Assembly: GCF_028750675.1 (NCBI RefSeq)
Contig: NZ_JAQQPZ010000013.1
Coordinates: 959,753 to 1,023,752 of the forward strand
Reading direction: 5' to 3'
Length of the DNA stretch: 64,000 nucleotides
DNA from: Shewanella metallivivens
GTDB taxonomy: Bacteria > Pseudomonadota > Gammaproteobacteria > Enterobacterales > Shewanellaceae
In this document: positions 53,490 to 63,375 of the stretch, piece after piece
How the letters are laid out: every line of letters begins with the position of its first letter
Numbering within the stretch: the first letter of the stretch is position 1
The notes under the pieces: generated by a model
The model's database searches: none
Told to the model about the DNA's origin: nothing
What the model saw: only the letters and a program-made list of their open reading frames with translations
Program-made: the position numbers and the translations under genes

Positions 53490-54863
53490 ATGACCATGGA
53501 AGGTACTGCCCAGATGCTTTACGAACCAACCCAATATCAAATAATCACAATATTATTGATTATTTTTACCACTCTAACCCTTTTTTTTATTTATTCCAAT
53601 TCAAAAAAGCGTGCACAAATTACTAATGAAATTGGGCGTATAGAGAAATTACTTGAAAAAAAATCTGTCGCAGAAATCGTTAGCGATCTGAATAAGTCGT
53701 TTCAAGATGTTCAACAGAAAAAATCTGCAGGTCAATCCATTTTTCAACAGTTAACAGAATCATTACGATATAACGAAGATAGACTAGCGTTTATTGATGC
53801 AGGGTTATTACCACCAGCCTTTAAATTTGATGACACTGAGTTATTAAAAGAGCAGATCAATCAATGCAGAGAGCGACAATTGATTTTGATATTACGAGGA
53901 GATGCAACAACGGCTTATTCAAATTGGACTTGGGATGGTAGCAAGAGTAAAGGTACAGAAATGGTTGTAGCCTACCAAAACTTGTTGCTTAAAGCGTTTA
54001 ATGCTGAGTTCGATGTAATTAGAAAGCAAATGCGCCACTCTACATATGAAACGGCTCGCAAGAAATTACAAAGACTTGAAGAGCAATTAGCAAAGCTTGG
54101 TGAAACAACGAATGTTTGTATTTCGGATGAATACGTCGATCTTAAAGTGCATGAGCTACTTACTTGGCACAAAGAGTTAGAGCACAAAGAAGAATTGAGC
54201 CAACAAAAGAAAGCCCAACAAGCTCTTTTACGTGAACAGGCCAAACAATCAGGCCAAGATACAGAAGATCTTGAGGACGAGATTTATTATCGTAAATCTG
54301 ATTTGAAAAAAGCCAAAATGCTTGCTCTCAAAATGCATGGTGCTAATGCAGTTGATATGGGGCTCAAGATTAGCAAAATGCAAAAGGAAATTGAGAGAAT
54401 AGAAGCTAAGTTTGAAAGAGCTACTTCACAAGCTCAAATAACTAGAGTGGGTTATATCTATGTGATATCTAACATTGGTAGTTTTGGTGAGGGCGTTGTT
54501 AAGATTGGCATGACACGCCGACTTGAGCCCATGGATAGGGTAATCGAATTGGGCGACGCTAGTGTACCTTTTCGGTTTGATGTTCACACTTTAACGTTTG
54601 TCGATGACGCGCCTCGAATAGAAAGATTGCTTCATCAAAAATTTAACGGCAAGCGTGTAAATGTTGAAAACTATCGAAAAGAATTCTTCAAGGCCACACC
54701 ACAAGAAGTATCAAATGCCATGAAAGATCTTGGTATCGAATGTGATTGGTACTTTGATGTAGAAGCTAAGGAATACAGAGAAAGCATATTAATACGAGAG
54801 GCTATTAAACAAGAACATTCGTCAGTTAACACTGTGTCTAGCAAAATGCCTGAATTTATCTAA
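53490..54863 (+). CDS. Membrane-anchored DUF4041 / GIY-YIG protein 1
   Basis: A 457-residue protein: membrane helix (residues ~19-34), coiled coil (~40-100), a DUF4041-like domain (~105-240: LAFIDAGLLPPAFKFDDTELLKEQI, LLLKAFNAEFDVIRKQM, CISDEYVDLKVHELLTWHKE), a second coiled coil (~240-320) and a C-terminal T5orf172-type GIY-YIG domain (GYIYVISN, VVKIGMTRR, then YRKEFF). The GIY Tyr, Arg and Glu positions are present, with KIG instead of YIG as usual in this subgroup. Anchor plus nuclease suggests action at the membrane, for example on entering DNA. Start could also be the ATG at 53514, which has GGAAGG upstream. Confidence 0.85.
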   Translation: MTMEGTAQMLYEPTQYQIITILLIIFTTLTLFFIYSNSKKRAQITNEIGRIEKLLEKKSVAEIVSDLNKSFQDVQQKKSAGQSIFQQLTESLRYNEDRLAFIDAGLLPPAFKFDDTELLKEQINQCRERQLILILRGDATTAYSNWTWDGSKSKGTEMVVAYQNLLLKAFNAEFDVIRKQMRHSTYETARKKLQRLEEQLAKLGETTNVCISDEYVDLKVHELLTWHKELEHKEELSQQKKAQQALLREQAKQSGQDTEDLEDEIYYRKSDLKKAKMLALKMHGANAVDMGLKISKMQKEIERIEAKFERATSQAQITRVGYIYVISNIGSFGEGVVKIGMTRRLEPMDRVIELGDASVPFRFDVHTLTFVDDAPRIERLLHQKFNGKRVNVENYRKEFFKATPQEVSNAMKDLGIECDWYFDVEAKEYRESILIREAIKQEHSSVNTVSSKMPEFI

Positions 54864-54875
54864 AGGAATAGAATT

Positions 54876-56117
54876 ATGTATATTGTTATCGCTATATCCT
54901 TATTTTTATTCATATCTACATATTTCTTATTTAATTCGCGGTCAAAATTAAATGAAGTGATCTTGAAACATTCAACATTACAAAAGATTTATGAACCAGC
55001 TGCACTTGAAGAAAAAAAACTCTTAGAACTTTCAAATGAGTATAGTGAACTGCAATCTAGCTATCAGACTAAACTAGTAGAATTGAGACAAAGCGAAATT
55101 CGTTTATCTCAATACTATTTAGGGGTTGGTACTACTGATTCAGTCGCATACAGTCACTTGGTTAGCAGCGAAGATGTTGATGATATTGAGCTTCGGCTGG
55201 CTGATGTTAAAGACTCGCTAAAACGTTTAGTCAGTAACAAGGAAGCTTGTGTATGTAAAATGGGAAATAATGTTGTTGTTAATGGCAGGAGGTCTGAAGC
55301 CAAAAAGCTGATTAACCGAGAAATAAAATTACGTCTTCGTTGTTTAGACAATGAGTTTAAAGCTGCCGCAGCGATGGTGGATTGGAATAATATCAACCGG
55401 TTTATAGATAGAGCCAGAGATAAATTCAATGAGATTAATTGTTCAGGCACAATTGTTGAAACTTACCTCAAAAGTGAGTATCTAGAGCTAAAAATAGAAG
55501 AACTAAGGTTATCATACGAGCTAAACCAAGCTAAACAAGACATCAAAGAATATGAAAGAGCAGAAGCCCAATTAAAACGTGAAGCCGAACGTGAAGATAA
55601 ACGAATTCAATTGGCAGCGTTGAACGCTGAAAAAGAACGTAAATTGATGGAAAAACTAGTGGCTGAAGAATTGGCTAAACTAGAATCTGGTGCAGAAGAA
55701 CAAAAAGCATTGTATGAGCTTCATAAACAACAGCTAAATGAGTTAATAGAAAAAGAAAAGAGAGCCGTATCTTTAGCTCAAACTACACGTGCAGGTTACG
55801 TATACATCATCTCAAATAAGGCATCATTTGGGGGGGGAGTGGTTAAAATAGGTATGACTCGTCGTGCCGATCCAAATGAGCGTGTCAAAGAACTCGGAGA
55901 TGCGTCGGTCCCTGAATTGTTTGATGTCCATGCATTTGTATTTACTGATGACGCCCCTACATTAGAAAAATACCTACACAATAAGTTTGCTGGGCAGCGT
56001 GTGAATATGGTTAATGGTCGTAAAGAGTTTTTCTACGCTGACCCGAATGATGTATTACGTGAATTATCTGATTATGATGGGAAATTCGAATTAGAGGTTT
56101 TTGACGAAGCAAGCTAA
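54876..56117 (+). CDS. Membrane-anchored DUF4041 / GIY-YIG protein 2
   Basis: A 413-residue paralogue of the preceding gene with the same order: membrane helix (residues 2-20), coiled coil, DUF4041-like core (~70-215, EIKLRLRCLDNEFKAAAAMVD, LKSEYLELKIEELRLSYELNQAK), long charged coiled coil and GIY-YIG domain (GYVYIISN, VVKIGMTRR, GRKEFF). It starts 12 bases after its partner with AAAGGAA eight bases upstream, so the two are co-translated. The nuclease domains are much more alike than the rest, suggesting an old duplication with specialised sensors. Likely hetero-oligomers, by inference. Confidence 0.85.
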   Translation: MYIVIAISLFLFISTYFLFNSRSKLNEVILKHSTLQKIYEPAALEEKKLLELSNEYSELQSSYQTKLVELRQSEIRLSQYYLGVGTTDSVAYSHLVSSEDVDDIELRLADVKDSLKRLVSNKEACVCKMGNNVVVNGRRSEAKKLINREIKLRLRCLDNEFKAAAAMVDWNNINRFIDRARDKFNEINCSGTIVETYLKSEYLELKIEELRLSYELNQAKQDIKEYERAEAQLKREAEREDKRIQLAALNAEKERKLMEKLVAEELAKLESGAEEQKALYELHKQQLNELIEKEKRAVSLAQTTRAGYVYIISNKASFGGGVVKIGMTRRADPNERVKELGDASVPELFDVHAFVFTDDAPTLEKYLHNKFAGQRVNMVNGRKEFFYADPNDVLRELSDYDGKFELEVFDEAS

Positions 56118-56152
56118 TCAAGAATTAACCCCGCATCAGTCTGAAACATGAA

Positions 56153-56185
56153 ATAAGCTGCTTAGCTCAATACTAAGCAGCTTAT
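56153..56185. terminator. Hairpin between GIY-YIG operon and MFS gene
   Basis: ATAAGCTGCTTAG / CTAAGCAGCTTAT with a 7-base loop, between convergent genes. Confidence 0.65.
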
Positions 56186-56268
56186 ACGTTAAACTGATTT
56201 TGCTTTTTTGTAAGGCTTATCTTTAGCTAACTCGCTTTGTTGTAGGCTACTTGAGCGAAGTTCATCTA

Positions 56269-57459
56269 TTATGCCGTTGCCTGAGATACTGCAGTGCTAT
56301 TGGTTTTATTGTCTAGCGAGCCACTGTAGCGGGTTAACGCTAATGCCAATAATACAATCACCGCGCCAACCCATGGGGTATGCATTAAGCCGGCTTGTTC
56401 AACAATTATCCCTCCGCCCCAAGCGCCCAGTGCAATCCCCACATTAAATGCGGCAATATTGAGGCCAGAGGCTACATCCACTGCGTTAGGGGTGTGCACT
56501 TGTGCCAGTTTTACCACATACACTTGTAAGCCTGGCACATTACCAAATGCAAATGCGCCCCACACCAAAATGGTAATAACCGCTGCAATAGGGTTAACCG
56601 CAGTAAAGTTAAATACCACTAAAATAGCGGCTAAACCGATAAAGATAATACTCAGCGCTTTGATTGGGCCTAACTTGTCGGCCATTTTACCGCCCCAAAT
56701 ATTACCGATAGCTACTGACACGCCGTAAACCAACATGATTAGGCCAATCGCATGAGATTCAAAGCCAGACACTTGCTCTAAAATGGGGGCTAAAAATGTA
56801 AACGCGACAAAGGTGCCGCCGTAGCCTAATGCGGTAATGGCATACACTAATAATAATCGTGGCTGAGTTAATACCTTAAGTTGCGCTGATATTTTGGTGG
56901 CCGCAGGTTGTTGTAAATTGTTTGGTACCAATAAACTGCTGCCTATCAATGCAATTAAGCCTAGCAGTGCTACCGTTAAAAAGGTGGCTTGCCAGCCAAA
57001 TGTTTGGCCAATATAGGTGCCCAATGGCACACCTGTCACCAATGCGACGGTTAAGCCGGTAAACATAATCGCAATGGCGCTGGCGGCTTTTTCTTTGGGC
57101 ACTAACCCGGTCGCAATGGTTGAGCCAATAGAGAAAAACACCCCGTGAGCCAACCCGGTAATAATGCGCGCGGCAATTAAGGTTTCATAGCCTGGAGCTT
57201 GCCAGGCTAATACATTGCCTGCCACAAATAATGCCATTACGGTTAATAACACATGTTTACGATTCCATTTACCTGTCAGTGCGGTTAATACTGGTGCGCC
57301 AATGGCGACACCTAGGGCATACAAGCTGACGAGTAAGCCTGCTGAGGGCAATGAAACATTAAGGTCGTGTGCCATGGTGGGCAGTAATCCCACAATGACA
57401 AATTCGGTGGTACCGATGGCAAAGGCGCTTAGCGTCAATGCGAGTAGGGCTAACGGCAT
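56269..57459 (-). CDS. MFS drug/sugar efflux transporter (DHA1, YdhP/AraJ-like)
   Basis: A 396-residue, twelve-helix transporter (ALLALTLSAFAIGTTEFVIVGLLP, LYALGVAIGAPVLTALTGKWNRKHVLL with the loop 2-3 motif, ARIITGLAHGVFFSIGS). It belongs to the DHA1 group that exports drugs, sugars or purine analogues. Divergent from the LysR gene at 57609, its likely regulator, with ~150 bases between. Confidence 0.9.
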   Translation of the reverse strand: MPLALLALTLSAFAIGTTEFVIVGLLPTMAHDLNVSLPSAGLLVSLYALGVAIGAPVLTALTGKWNRKHVLLTVMALFVAGNVLAWQAPGYETLIAARIITGLAHGVFFSIGSTIATGLVPKEKAASAIAIMFTGLTVALVTGVPLGTYIGQTFGWQATFLTVALLGLIALIGSSLLVPNNLQQPAATKISAQLKVLTQPRLLLVYAITALGYGGTFVAFTFLAPILEQVSGFESHAIGLIMLVYGVSVAIGNIWGGKMADKLGPIKALSIIFIGLAAILVVFNFTAVNPIAAVITILVWGAFAFGNVPGLQVYVVKLAQVHTPNAVDVASGLNIAAFNVGIALGAWGGGIIVEQAGLMHTPWVGAVIVLLALALTRYSGSLDNKTNSTAVSQATA

Positions 57460-57608
57460 GATGTGTTCCTCGGTGTTAATAATATGGATGGGTGTTGCTT
57501 AATGCTGGCTATTATTCACGGTAAGTGTGTTGTAAAAAATAGTGTCTTTAGCAAATGACTTTTGTGTAAAATGAAAGTAATTGAACCGTGCATTAACCCG
57601 AGGTGTGT

Positions 57609-58490
57609 ATGCTGACTCGCTCAGATGATCTTGATATTTTATTAACTGTGGTCGACAGTGGCGGCTTTTCTGCGGCGGCTGATACGTTAAATATCCAAGT
57701 GGCTCGCGTATCGCGAGCCGTCAGTAAAATCGAGCAGCAACTCGGGGTGACCATATTAAACCGCACCACTCGGCGTATTGAACTGACCGACGAAGGCAGG
57801 CAATTTGTTGAATCGGTAAGAACGGGCTTACTGCAATTACAACGGGCAGAAGACGAGTTAGTTAAGCGAGGTGAGTTACCGCAAGGGCGATTGCGTGTCG
57901 ATGCAGCAAGCCCATTTGTGTTTCATCAACTGGTACCGCTCATGCATGATTTTAGGCAAGCGTATCCAGACATTATGCTCGAGCTCACTTCAAACGAGGG
58001 GTATGTCGACTTATTGGAAAAACGCACCGATGTCGCCATTCGTATCGGTAAATTAAACGACTCTACCTTGTACGCCAGACCATTAGGCAAGAGTGCCTTA
58101 CACATCGTCGCCTCGCCAGCCTACATTGCTCGCCGAGGTGCGCCGCAAAAAGTGGCTGACCTAAGCGGCCATGAGTTACTCGGTTTTACCGAGCCAAAAG
58201 CGCTTAACCGGTGGCCGTTAAAAGGCTGCGAGGAGGTGATGCCAAACATACGTTGCAGCAATGGTGAAACGCTGCGCCAATTGGCATTAAGCGGTAATGG
58301 TATTGCGTGTTTGTCGGGTTTTATGATTAACGACGATTTAGCCGCTGGGCGATTAATCACCTTGCTTAATCATGACAAAATGAATGTCACCGATCGCGAG
58401 CAAGTAAATGCAATGTATTACAAATCATCTACTGTGGCGCGCCGTATTTCAGCTTTTATTGAGTTTATTCAGCCCAGATTAACCTTGTAA
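57609..58490 (+). CDS. LysR-family regulator next to the MFS exporter
   Basis: A 293-residue LysR protein (DDLDILLTVVDSGGFSAAADTLNIQVARVSRAVSKIE, then the effector domain). GAGG lies just before the ATG at 57609. It probably controls the divergent MFS exporter. Its TAA (58488-58490) coincides with the left end of a MITE-like element. Confidence 0.9.
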   Translation: MLTRSDDLDILLTVVDSGGFSAAADTLNIQVARVSRAVSKIEQQLGVTILNRTTRRIELTDEGRQFVESVRTGLLQLQRAEDELVKRGELPQGRLRVDAASPFVFHQLVPLMHDFRQAYPDIMLELTSNEGYVDLLEKRTDVAIRIGKLNDSTLYARPLGKSALHIVASPAYIARRGAPQKVADLSGHELLGFTEPKALNRWPLKGCEEVMPNIRCSNGETLRQLALSGNGIACLSGFMINDDLAAGRLITLLNHDKMNVTDREQVNAMYYKSSTVARRISAFIEFIQPRLTL

Positions 58491-58757
58491 TACCATTGCG
58501 CGTTAGTAAGTGATTTCTCAGCGAGAATTTAAAAGGGCTTAAACAAGGCGAATGACTGAATGAATAGTGATTCTCTTTCGAAGTCATGCAACGCAGTGTA
58601 AGCCCTTTTAAAACTCGCCTAAAAGGAATGCCCCAGCCGCTTTTGCTTTACGTTCTCGCTATTTGAAAGGGAACAACCATGACTACATAGCGACGCCTTA
58701 ATCAAAAACCGCTGGATGCATTCTGAGTGGTCACTTATTAATGCGCAATGGTGTAAT
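58488..58757. mobile_element. ~270-bp MITE-like element after lysR
   Basis: Imperfect terminal inverted repeats: ATACCATTGCGCGTTAGTAAGTGA at the left and TCACTTATTAATGCGCAATGGTGT at the right. The interior lacks a gene but contains an inner stem (AAAAGGGCTTAAAC / GTGTAAGCCCTTTT) and the pair ACAAGGCGAAT (58543) and CAACGCAGTG (58589), spaced as in the 51551 element. Its left end overlaps the lysR stop codon. Confidence 0.65.
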
Positions 58758-58868
58758 CATGGACCGTAAATTAACATCAGTTTACTTATCGATACAGAGG
58801 ATGCGTAGTTTACTGATTGGTGATATTGTGGCGTTTGTGAATTTCTCTCTATCTTAGCCGATGACATC

Positions 58869-59381
58869 ATGATTAAACATTTAATGGATTATCTGCGCTT
58901 AGTGTTGTTTGTTTGTGGCGTATTGATTGGTATTCAAGTTCCTGGTTTTGTCGATCAATATGGTCAACGCTTAGAAGCACATCAGCTAGAAGCCAAGCAA
59001 AGTTTGGCCGAATTTCAACACGATGCCGACCGCTTTTTTGCGGGTGATATCAGCAAGCTTATTCGCCATTATCGTCAAAATAACGATCCGGTTTTCAGTG
59101 CCGGTGGTGAAAGCATTGAGTCGATTTATCAACGTTATGTGGCGCTAACCGACGCATTAACGCGCTTTCGTCAACACAGTTACAGCCCATATCAGCAGTT
59201 GATTTTTGCACCGCAAACAGACATTCAAGCTGAAGTGTGGAAAAACTATTCGCATGTGATTTTATTAAAGCCCGAAGCCATTGCCATCGGCATGTTACTT
59301 GGGCTGTTGATCGCCATTTTATGTGAGTCAGTATTATCTATTTTGTATGTAGGCTGCCGTAAAGTATTGGCGCCCAAATAA
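58869..59381 (+). CDS. DUF2937 family membrane protein
   Basis: A 170-residue protein with one helix at each end (residues 8-24 and ~135-158) and a helical periplasmic middle (VPGFVDQYGQRLEAHQLEAKQSLAEFQHDADRFF). This is the DUF2937 pattern; function unknown. Commonly found near peroxiredoxin and envZ/ompR in this group. Confidence 0.8.
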   Translation: MIKHLMDYLRLVLFVCGVLIGIQVPGFVDQYGQRLEAHQLEAKQSLAEFQHDADRFFAGDISKLIRHYRQNNDPVFSAGGESIESIYQRYVALTDALTRFRQHSYSPYQQLIFAPQTDIQAEVWKNYSHVILLKPEAIAIGMLLGLLIAILCESVLSILYVGCRKVLAPK

Positions 59382-59411
59382 CCTATTTATTCACCCTAAG
59401 GAAATATGATT

Positions 59412-59966
59412 ATGATCGCTAAAGGACAATCTCTACCAAAAGCTACATTAAGCCAACTGACAAAAGACGGTATGGTGAACCACGATGTAACAGAATTATT
59501 CGCGGGTAAAAAAGTGGTATTATTTGCCGTACCAGGTGCCTTTACGCCAACCTGTTCAGAAGCTCACTTACCTGGCTTTGTGGTACAGGCCGATGAGTTT
59601 AAAGCCAAAGGTGTTGACCTTATCGCGTGCGTGTCGGTAAACGATGCATTTGTCATGAAAGCATGGGGCGAAGCGCAAAATGCCTCAGAATTAATGATGC
59701 TAGCCGACGGCGATGCCAGCTTTACTAAAGCGCTCGGCCTAGAAATGGACACAGCAGGTTTTGGCGGTATTCGTTCACAACGTTACGCGATGATTATCGA
59801 CAACGGCGTAGTGACATTATTGAATGTTGAAGCGCCAAAATCATTTGAAGTGAGCACTGCAGAAGCGGAAAGTGGCTTTACGCTTTGGTTGTGCCAATTC
59901 CGAGGTTTTGTTCAATATTGTCAACGCTGTTGCTCACTTCAAGTGCGATGGTTTCACTTTGTTTAA
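59412..59966 (+). CDS. Prx5-type peroxiredoxin with aberrant C-terminus
   Basis: Residues 1-~155 are a normal Prx5/AhpC-type peroxiredoxin: GKKVVLFAVPGAFTPTCSEAHLPGF with the peroxidatic Cys, DAFVMKAWG, GLEMDTAGFGGIRSQRYAMII, and LLNVEAPKSFEVSTAEA near the usual end. The frame then continues for ~28 residues (ESGFTLWLCQFRGFVQYCQRCC...) that are the antisense of the chemoreceptor 3' end, so the native stop is lost and the protein is extended. The enzyme core looks intact. ATG at 59412 matches the family start; 59406 is also possible. Confidence 0.85.
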   Translation: MIAKGQSLPKATLSQLTKDGMVNHDVTELFAGKKVVLFAVPGAFTPTCSEAHLPGFVVQADEFKAKGVDLIACVSVNDAFVMKAWGEAQNASELMMLADGDASFTKALGLEMDTAGFGGIRSQRYAMIIDNGVVTLLNVEAPKSFEVSTAEAESGFTLWLCQFRGFVQYCQRCCSLQVRWFHFV

Positions 59967-61760
59967 AAGCATCTTTTGCGCGTTGCATTAAGCTGTCCAT
60001 TGCCGCGACAAACTCATCAAGATAATGCACTTGCTGCTTAGCGTGTTCGCTGCCTTGGTTGGCGCTGTTGGCCATTGCACTGGCTTGTTGTTGTACCTGC
60101 TTGGCCACCGTGAGCAGGCTTTGGGCGCGTACCTTTTGTTGTTCAGACGCGGCGCTAATGTCATTTACACTGGTGCTTAGTGCTGTGTTAGACGTGGTGA
60201 GCTGAGTTAATATCGCCATAATATCTTTGAGCGACAAGCCGCTTCAATGGCCGCATTTAAGGCCAATAAATTGGTTTGGTCGGCAATATTACCAATCACA
60301 TCCACAATTTTAGCGGCATCATTCACCGAAGTGCTCAGTTGATTAAGTGAGTGATTACATTGGTTTACCGTTGCCAACGTATGTTCGGTTGCTGTTAATA
60401 CGCCCTGAGCTTCATGCTGGCTGGCTAACATGTCTGTCATGGTTTGTTGGGCACGGTCGGTTAATTCACTAGACGACTGGTTTACTTGGTTGGCTAATCC
60501 AATTAAATCAGTGGTTTGTCCCTGAGCTTGTTGTACCACATCTTGAGTTTTTTGAGTGCTGTTAGACAGCGAACCAATACGTGACACTAACTCACTTAAT
60601 GATTGCGACACCACAGCCATATTGTGTTTTTGCTGCTCGTCTTCTTGCTCAAACCGCTGTAATAATCGATTAAAATGCGCGGCAATTTGGCCGGTTTCAC
60701 ATTGGCTGGTGACAGCTAAAGGTTCACGTTGATTGGATTCGCTCAGCATTGAAAAGGCTCGATTTAAGCGCCTTAGCGGCGTGACAACACGGCGCTGCTG
60801 CAAAATAAGGTAACAAACGGCAAATAACGCCAGCACGCCGACCATGCCATACAATAACCACTGCAAGTTGAGCTTTAATTGCTGGTCTGTTTGGTTTTGT
60901 ATCTCGGCTAGGGCAATCAGTTGTTGCTCTACCTGGCTGGTGGCATTAATCAGCGCAGTTTGTACCGCCTGATTTTCGTTAAGCATGACCTCAGTGTTGC
61001 TGACTTCTTTGCTGTAGCGCTGGCTTAAGCTCAGCAGTTCTGCTCGAGGCGTTTCGCCAATTTCGATTTGCTCTGGCTCATCGTTACCTAAAGCAAACTC
61101 GTCGACTTCTTCAGTGCGATAAATGCCCAGTAAAGGCAGTTGTTGTAATTGGTCGTGCCAGGTGTTTAACGCGCCAATGGTAAACGTGACGCTATTGCTA
61201 ACTCGCGTATCTTTATCAATTAATAGGGCTTGAGTGAGCTGCGATAACTGATACACCATGCTGGGTAATTCTGTGCTGAGGGCAAGATATTGTTGTGCCA
61301 CGCTATTATCTTGCGGCGCCGATTGTGCGTAACGGCTTAAACTGCGGCTGTAACTGAGCATCTGTGATTCTGCAAACGCCAATAATTGACGCGGATTACC
61401 AGCTAACTTACCCGCAGCGCGATATTTTGTGTCTAAATCTTGTGTGAGCTGCACCATTAATTGGGTTAGCGAGGCGCTGTCGAGTTGTGGATGGGCTTGT
61501 TGTAGTGCACTGATACTGTCGGTAATGTTATTGATATCTGTGCGGGCTTGCTCGAGATAATTGCTTTGGCCTGTTTGCAAATATTTATCGATATTACGGC
61601 GTACATCATATTGAAATGTATGCTGAATACGTTGCAAATTTTGGTTGAGTTGCTCACTCACTTGCCGCTGCTGATTACTCCACAGCACGGTGGCAGCTAG
61701 TGAAGCAGCGAGGATCAGTAGTAACGCCGATGCGCCCAACGATAAGGTTGATATTTTCAT
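59878..61760 (-). pseudogene. Methyl-accepting chemotaxis protein, broken at the signalling tip
   Basis: The first ~500 residues hold a membrane helix (residues 7-29), periplasmic helical sensor (~30-300), second helix (LLYGMVGVLALFAVCYLIL), HAMP (PLRRLNRAFSMLSESNQ) and the start of the signalling domain up to NLLALNAAIEAA. There the frame shifts and stops after nine more residues (60207). The rest (59878-60237, KDIMAILTQLTTSNTALSTSVNDISAASEQQ...) is in another frame. The conserved tip (RAGEQGRGFAVVADEVR) that contacts CheA/CheW is missing, about 85 bases by comparison with other receptors. Presumed non-functional. Confidence 0.82.
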
Positions 61761-62028
61761 TCAATAAAAACTCAAGCAATTTCCATTGTGAGTATTTTAT
61801 GGCACTAATATTACAGTTTATCGTGTGGGGTGAGACTTATTGTTTAATCGTGAGTTTTGATTTATTTATTCTACTTATCAGTATTTTGGTGTGATTTTTA
61901 TTGGTGATGGCAAAAGCAAAAAAGGCAATAGTGTGGTGGCTAAGTGTTAAATAGTGCAATTTGATGGTTGATAATCAATCAGATGTCATCTCTTAGTCAT
62001 ATACCCAATCAGCAGCATCCGGTTAGCA

Positions 62029-63372
62029 TTAATTATCGGTGACCTTTGTATCCATTAATGGCAGCCAAACCTGGGCTTTCAAGCCTCCTTGGGGGCGGTT
62101 CGACAATTTTATTTTGCCATGGTGGCGGTCAATAATCCGCTTAATAATCGCCAGCCCCAAGCCCGAGCCGACACTACCACGAGCGGTGTCACCTTGAGTG
62201 AAGGGCTGAAATAACTGCTCAACCTTAGACTCATCAATGCCAGGGCCGTTATCTTCAACGCTAAAGCAGACTGATTTACCTTGGCGGTACGAACTGATTT
62301 TTATCCAACCATTGCCGTAACGAAACGCATTTTCGACCAGGTTGCTCAATACACGTTTAATCGCCACGCTGTTCATGGCAATGTCTGGACAGTTGCCGAG
62401 CGACAGCTCGATGGTTTCTTCGCGGTGCGACTCTTGTTGGCTAATCTCTTGGATTAAGCGGTTAATTTGATCGGGCTCGCGCACACCTTCACGATCGTTG
62501 CGAATATAGGCAATAAATTGGTTAATAATGGCATCCATGTCTTCAATGTCGGTAACAATACCTTCTTTTAAATATTGGTCTTCTTCGACCATCATTTCAG
62601 ATGCTAAGCGAATGCGAGTCAATGGCGTGCGTAGGTCGTGAGAGATACCAGCCATTAATAATGCGCGGTCTTGCTCCAGCTGTTTCATGCTATGCGCCAT
62701 TTGATTAAACGCATGAGTTACTTCAACAATCTCAGTGGAGCCACTCAAGGGTAACGTGGGCGGAAAGTCGCCTTGAGATACCGCAACCGCAGCTTTTTGT
62801 AAGCGTTTTAATGGCCTGTTTTGCCTACGGGCAAATAACCAGCCGCCAGCAACACTGAGCGCGCCAATGACCAATAAATACAAGGTTAATGGCGATAAGT
62901 CAGACTCGTTAATGCCGGTTAATGGCACTTTAATCCACAGCGTGGGGGCTTGAGGTGGCTTAATCCACACGTCGAGATTTTCGCCCTGAGAAAAACGCAC
63001 TTCAGCTTCACCGCCCAAATAAACCGACATTTGTTCAGACAAAAAGCTGTAATAAGTGGCCTGACCGAGTCCGGCTTCTTGGGCTTGTTTTTGGTTGTAA
63101 ACTGTCATGCCATCGTCACGCACTTTGGCATTTAAGGCATCCACCATGGTGAGATGTTCGCGGCCCACATCCACGCCATCAACAAATAATATGTTGATTT
63201 GGCGGGCAATCAGTTGGTTAATTTGCTCGTAGCTGGGTTTGATAAAGTAAACGGCAACCGACCAATACGACACTAATTGGTTAATCAGCAATAAGCTGCC
63301 AATCAGTAATACCGTTTGGCTAAATGCGCTTCGAGGTAAGAAGCGCTGCCACCATTTTAACTTAAGTTCCAT
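62029..63372 (-). CDS. envZ: Osmosensor histidine kinase EnvZ
   Basis: A 447-residue sensor: two membrane helices (about residues 15-45 and 165-185) around a periplasmic domain, HAMP, the H-box [16 protein letters not shown] with the phospho-acceptor His near residue 244, and ATP-binding N, G1 and G2 boxes ([29 protein letters not shown]). It phosphorylates OmpR in response to osmolarity or pH. ATG at 63372; it follows ompR by a few bases as usual. Confidence 0.95.
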   Translation of the reverse strand: MELKLKWWQRFLPRSAFSQTVLLIGSLLLINQLVSYWSVAVYFIKPSYEQINQLIARQINILFVDGVDVGREHLTMVDALNAKVRDDGMTVYNQKQAQEAGLGQATYYSFLSEQMSVYLGGEAEVRFSQGENLDVWIKPPQAPTLWIKVPLTGINESDLSPLTLYLLVIGALSVAGGWLFARRQNRPLKRLQKAAVAVSQGDFPPTLPLSGSTEIVEVTHAFNQMAHSMKQLEQDRALLMAGISHDLRTPLTRIRLASEMMVEEDQYLKEGIVTDIEDMDAIINQFIAYIRNDREGVREPDQINRLIQEISQQESHREETIELSLGNCPDIAMNSVAIKRVLSNLVENAFRYGNGWIKISSYRQGKSVCFSVEDNGPGIDESKVEQLFQPFTQGDTARGSVGSGLGLAIIKRIIDRHHGKIKLSNRPQGGLKAQVWLPLMDTKVTDN

Positions 63373-63375
63373 CAA

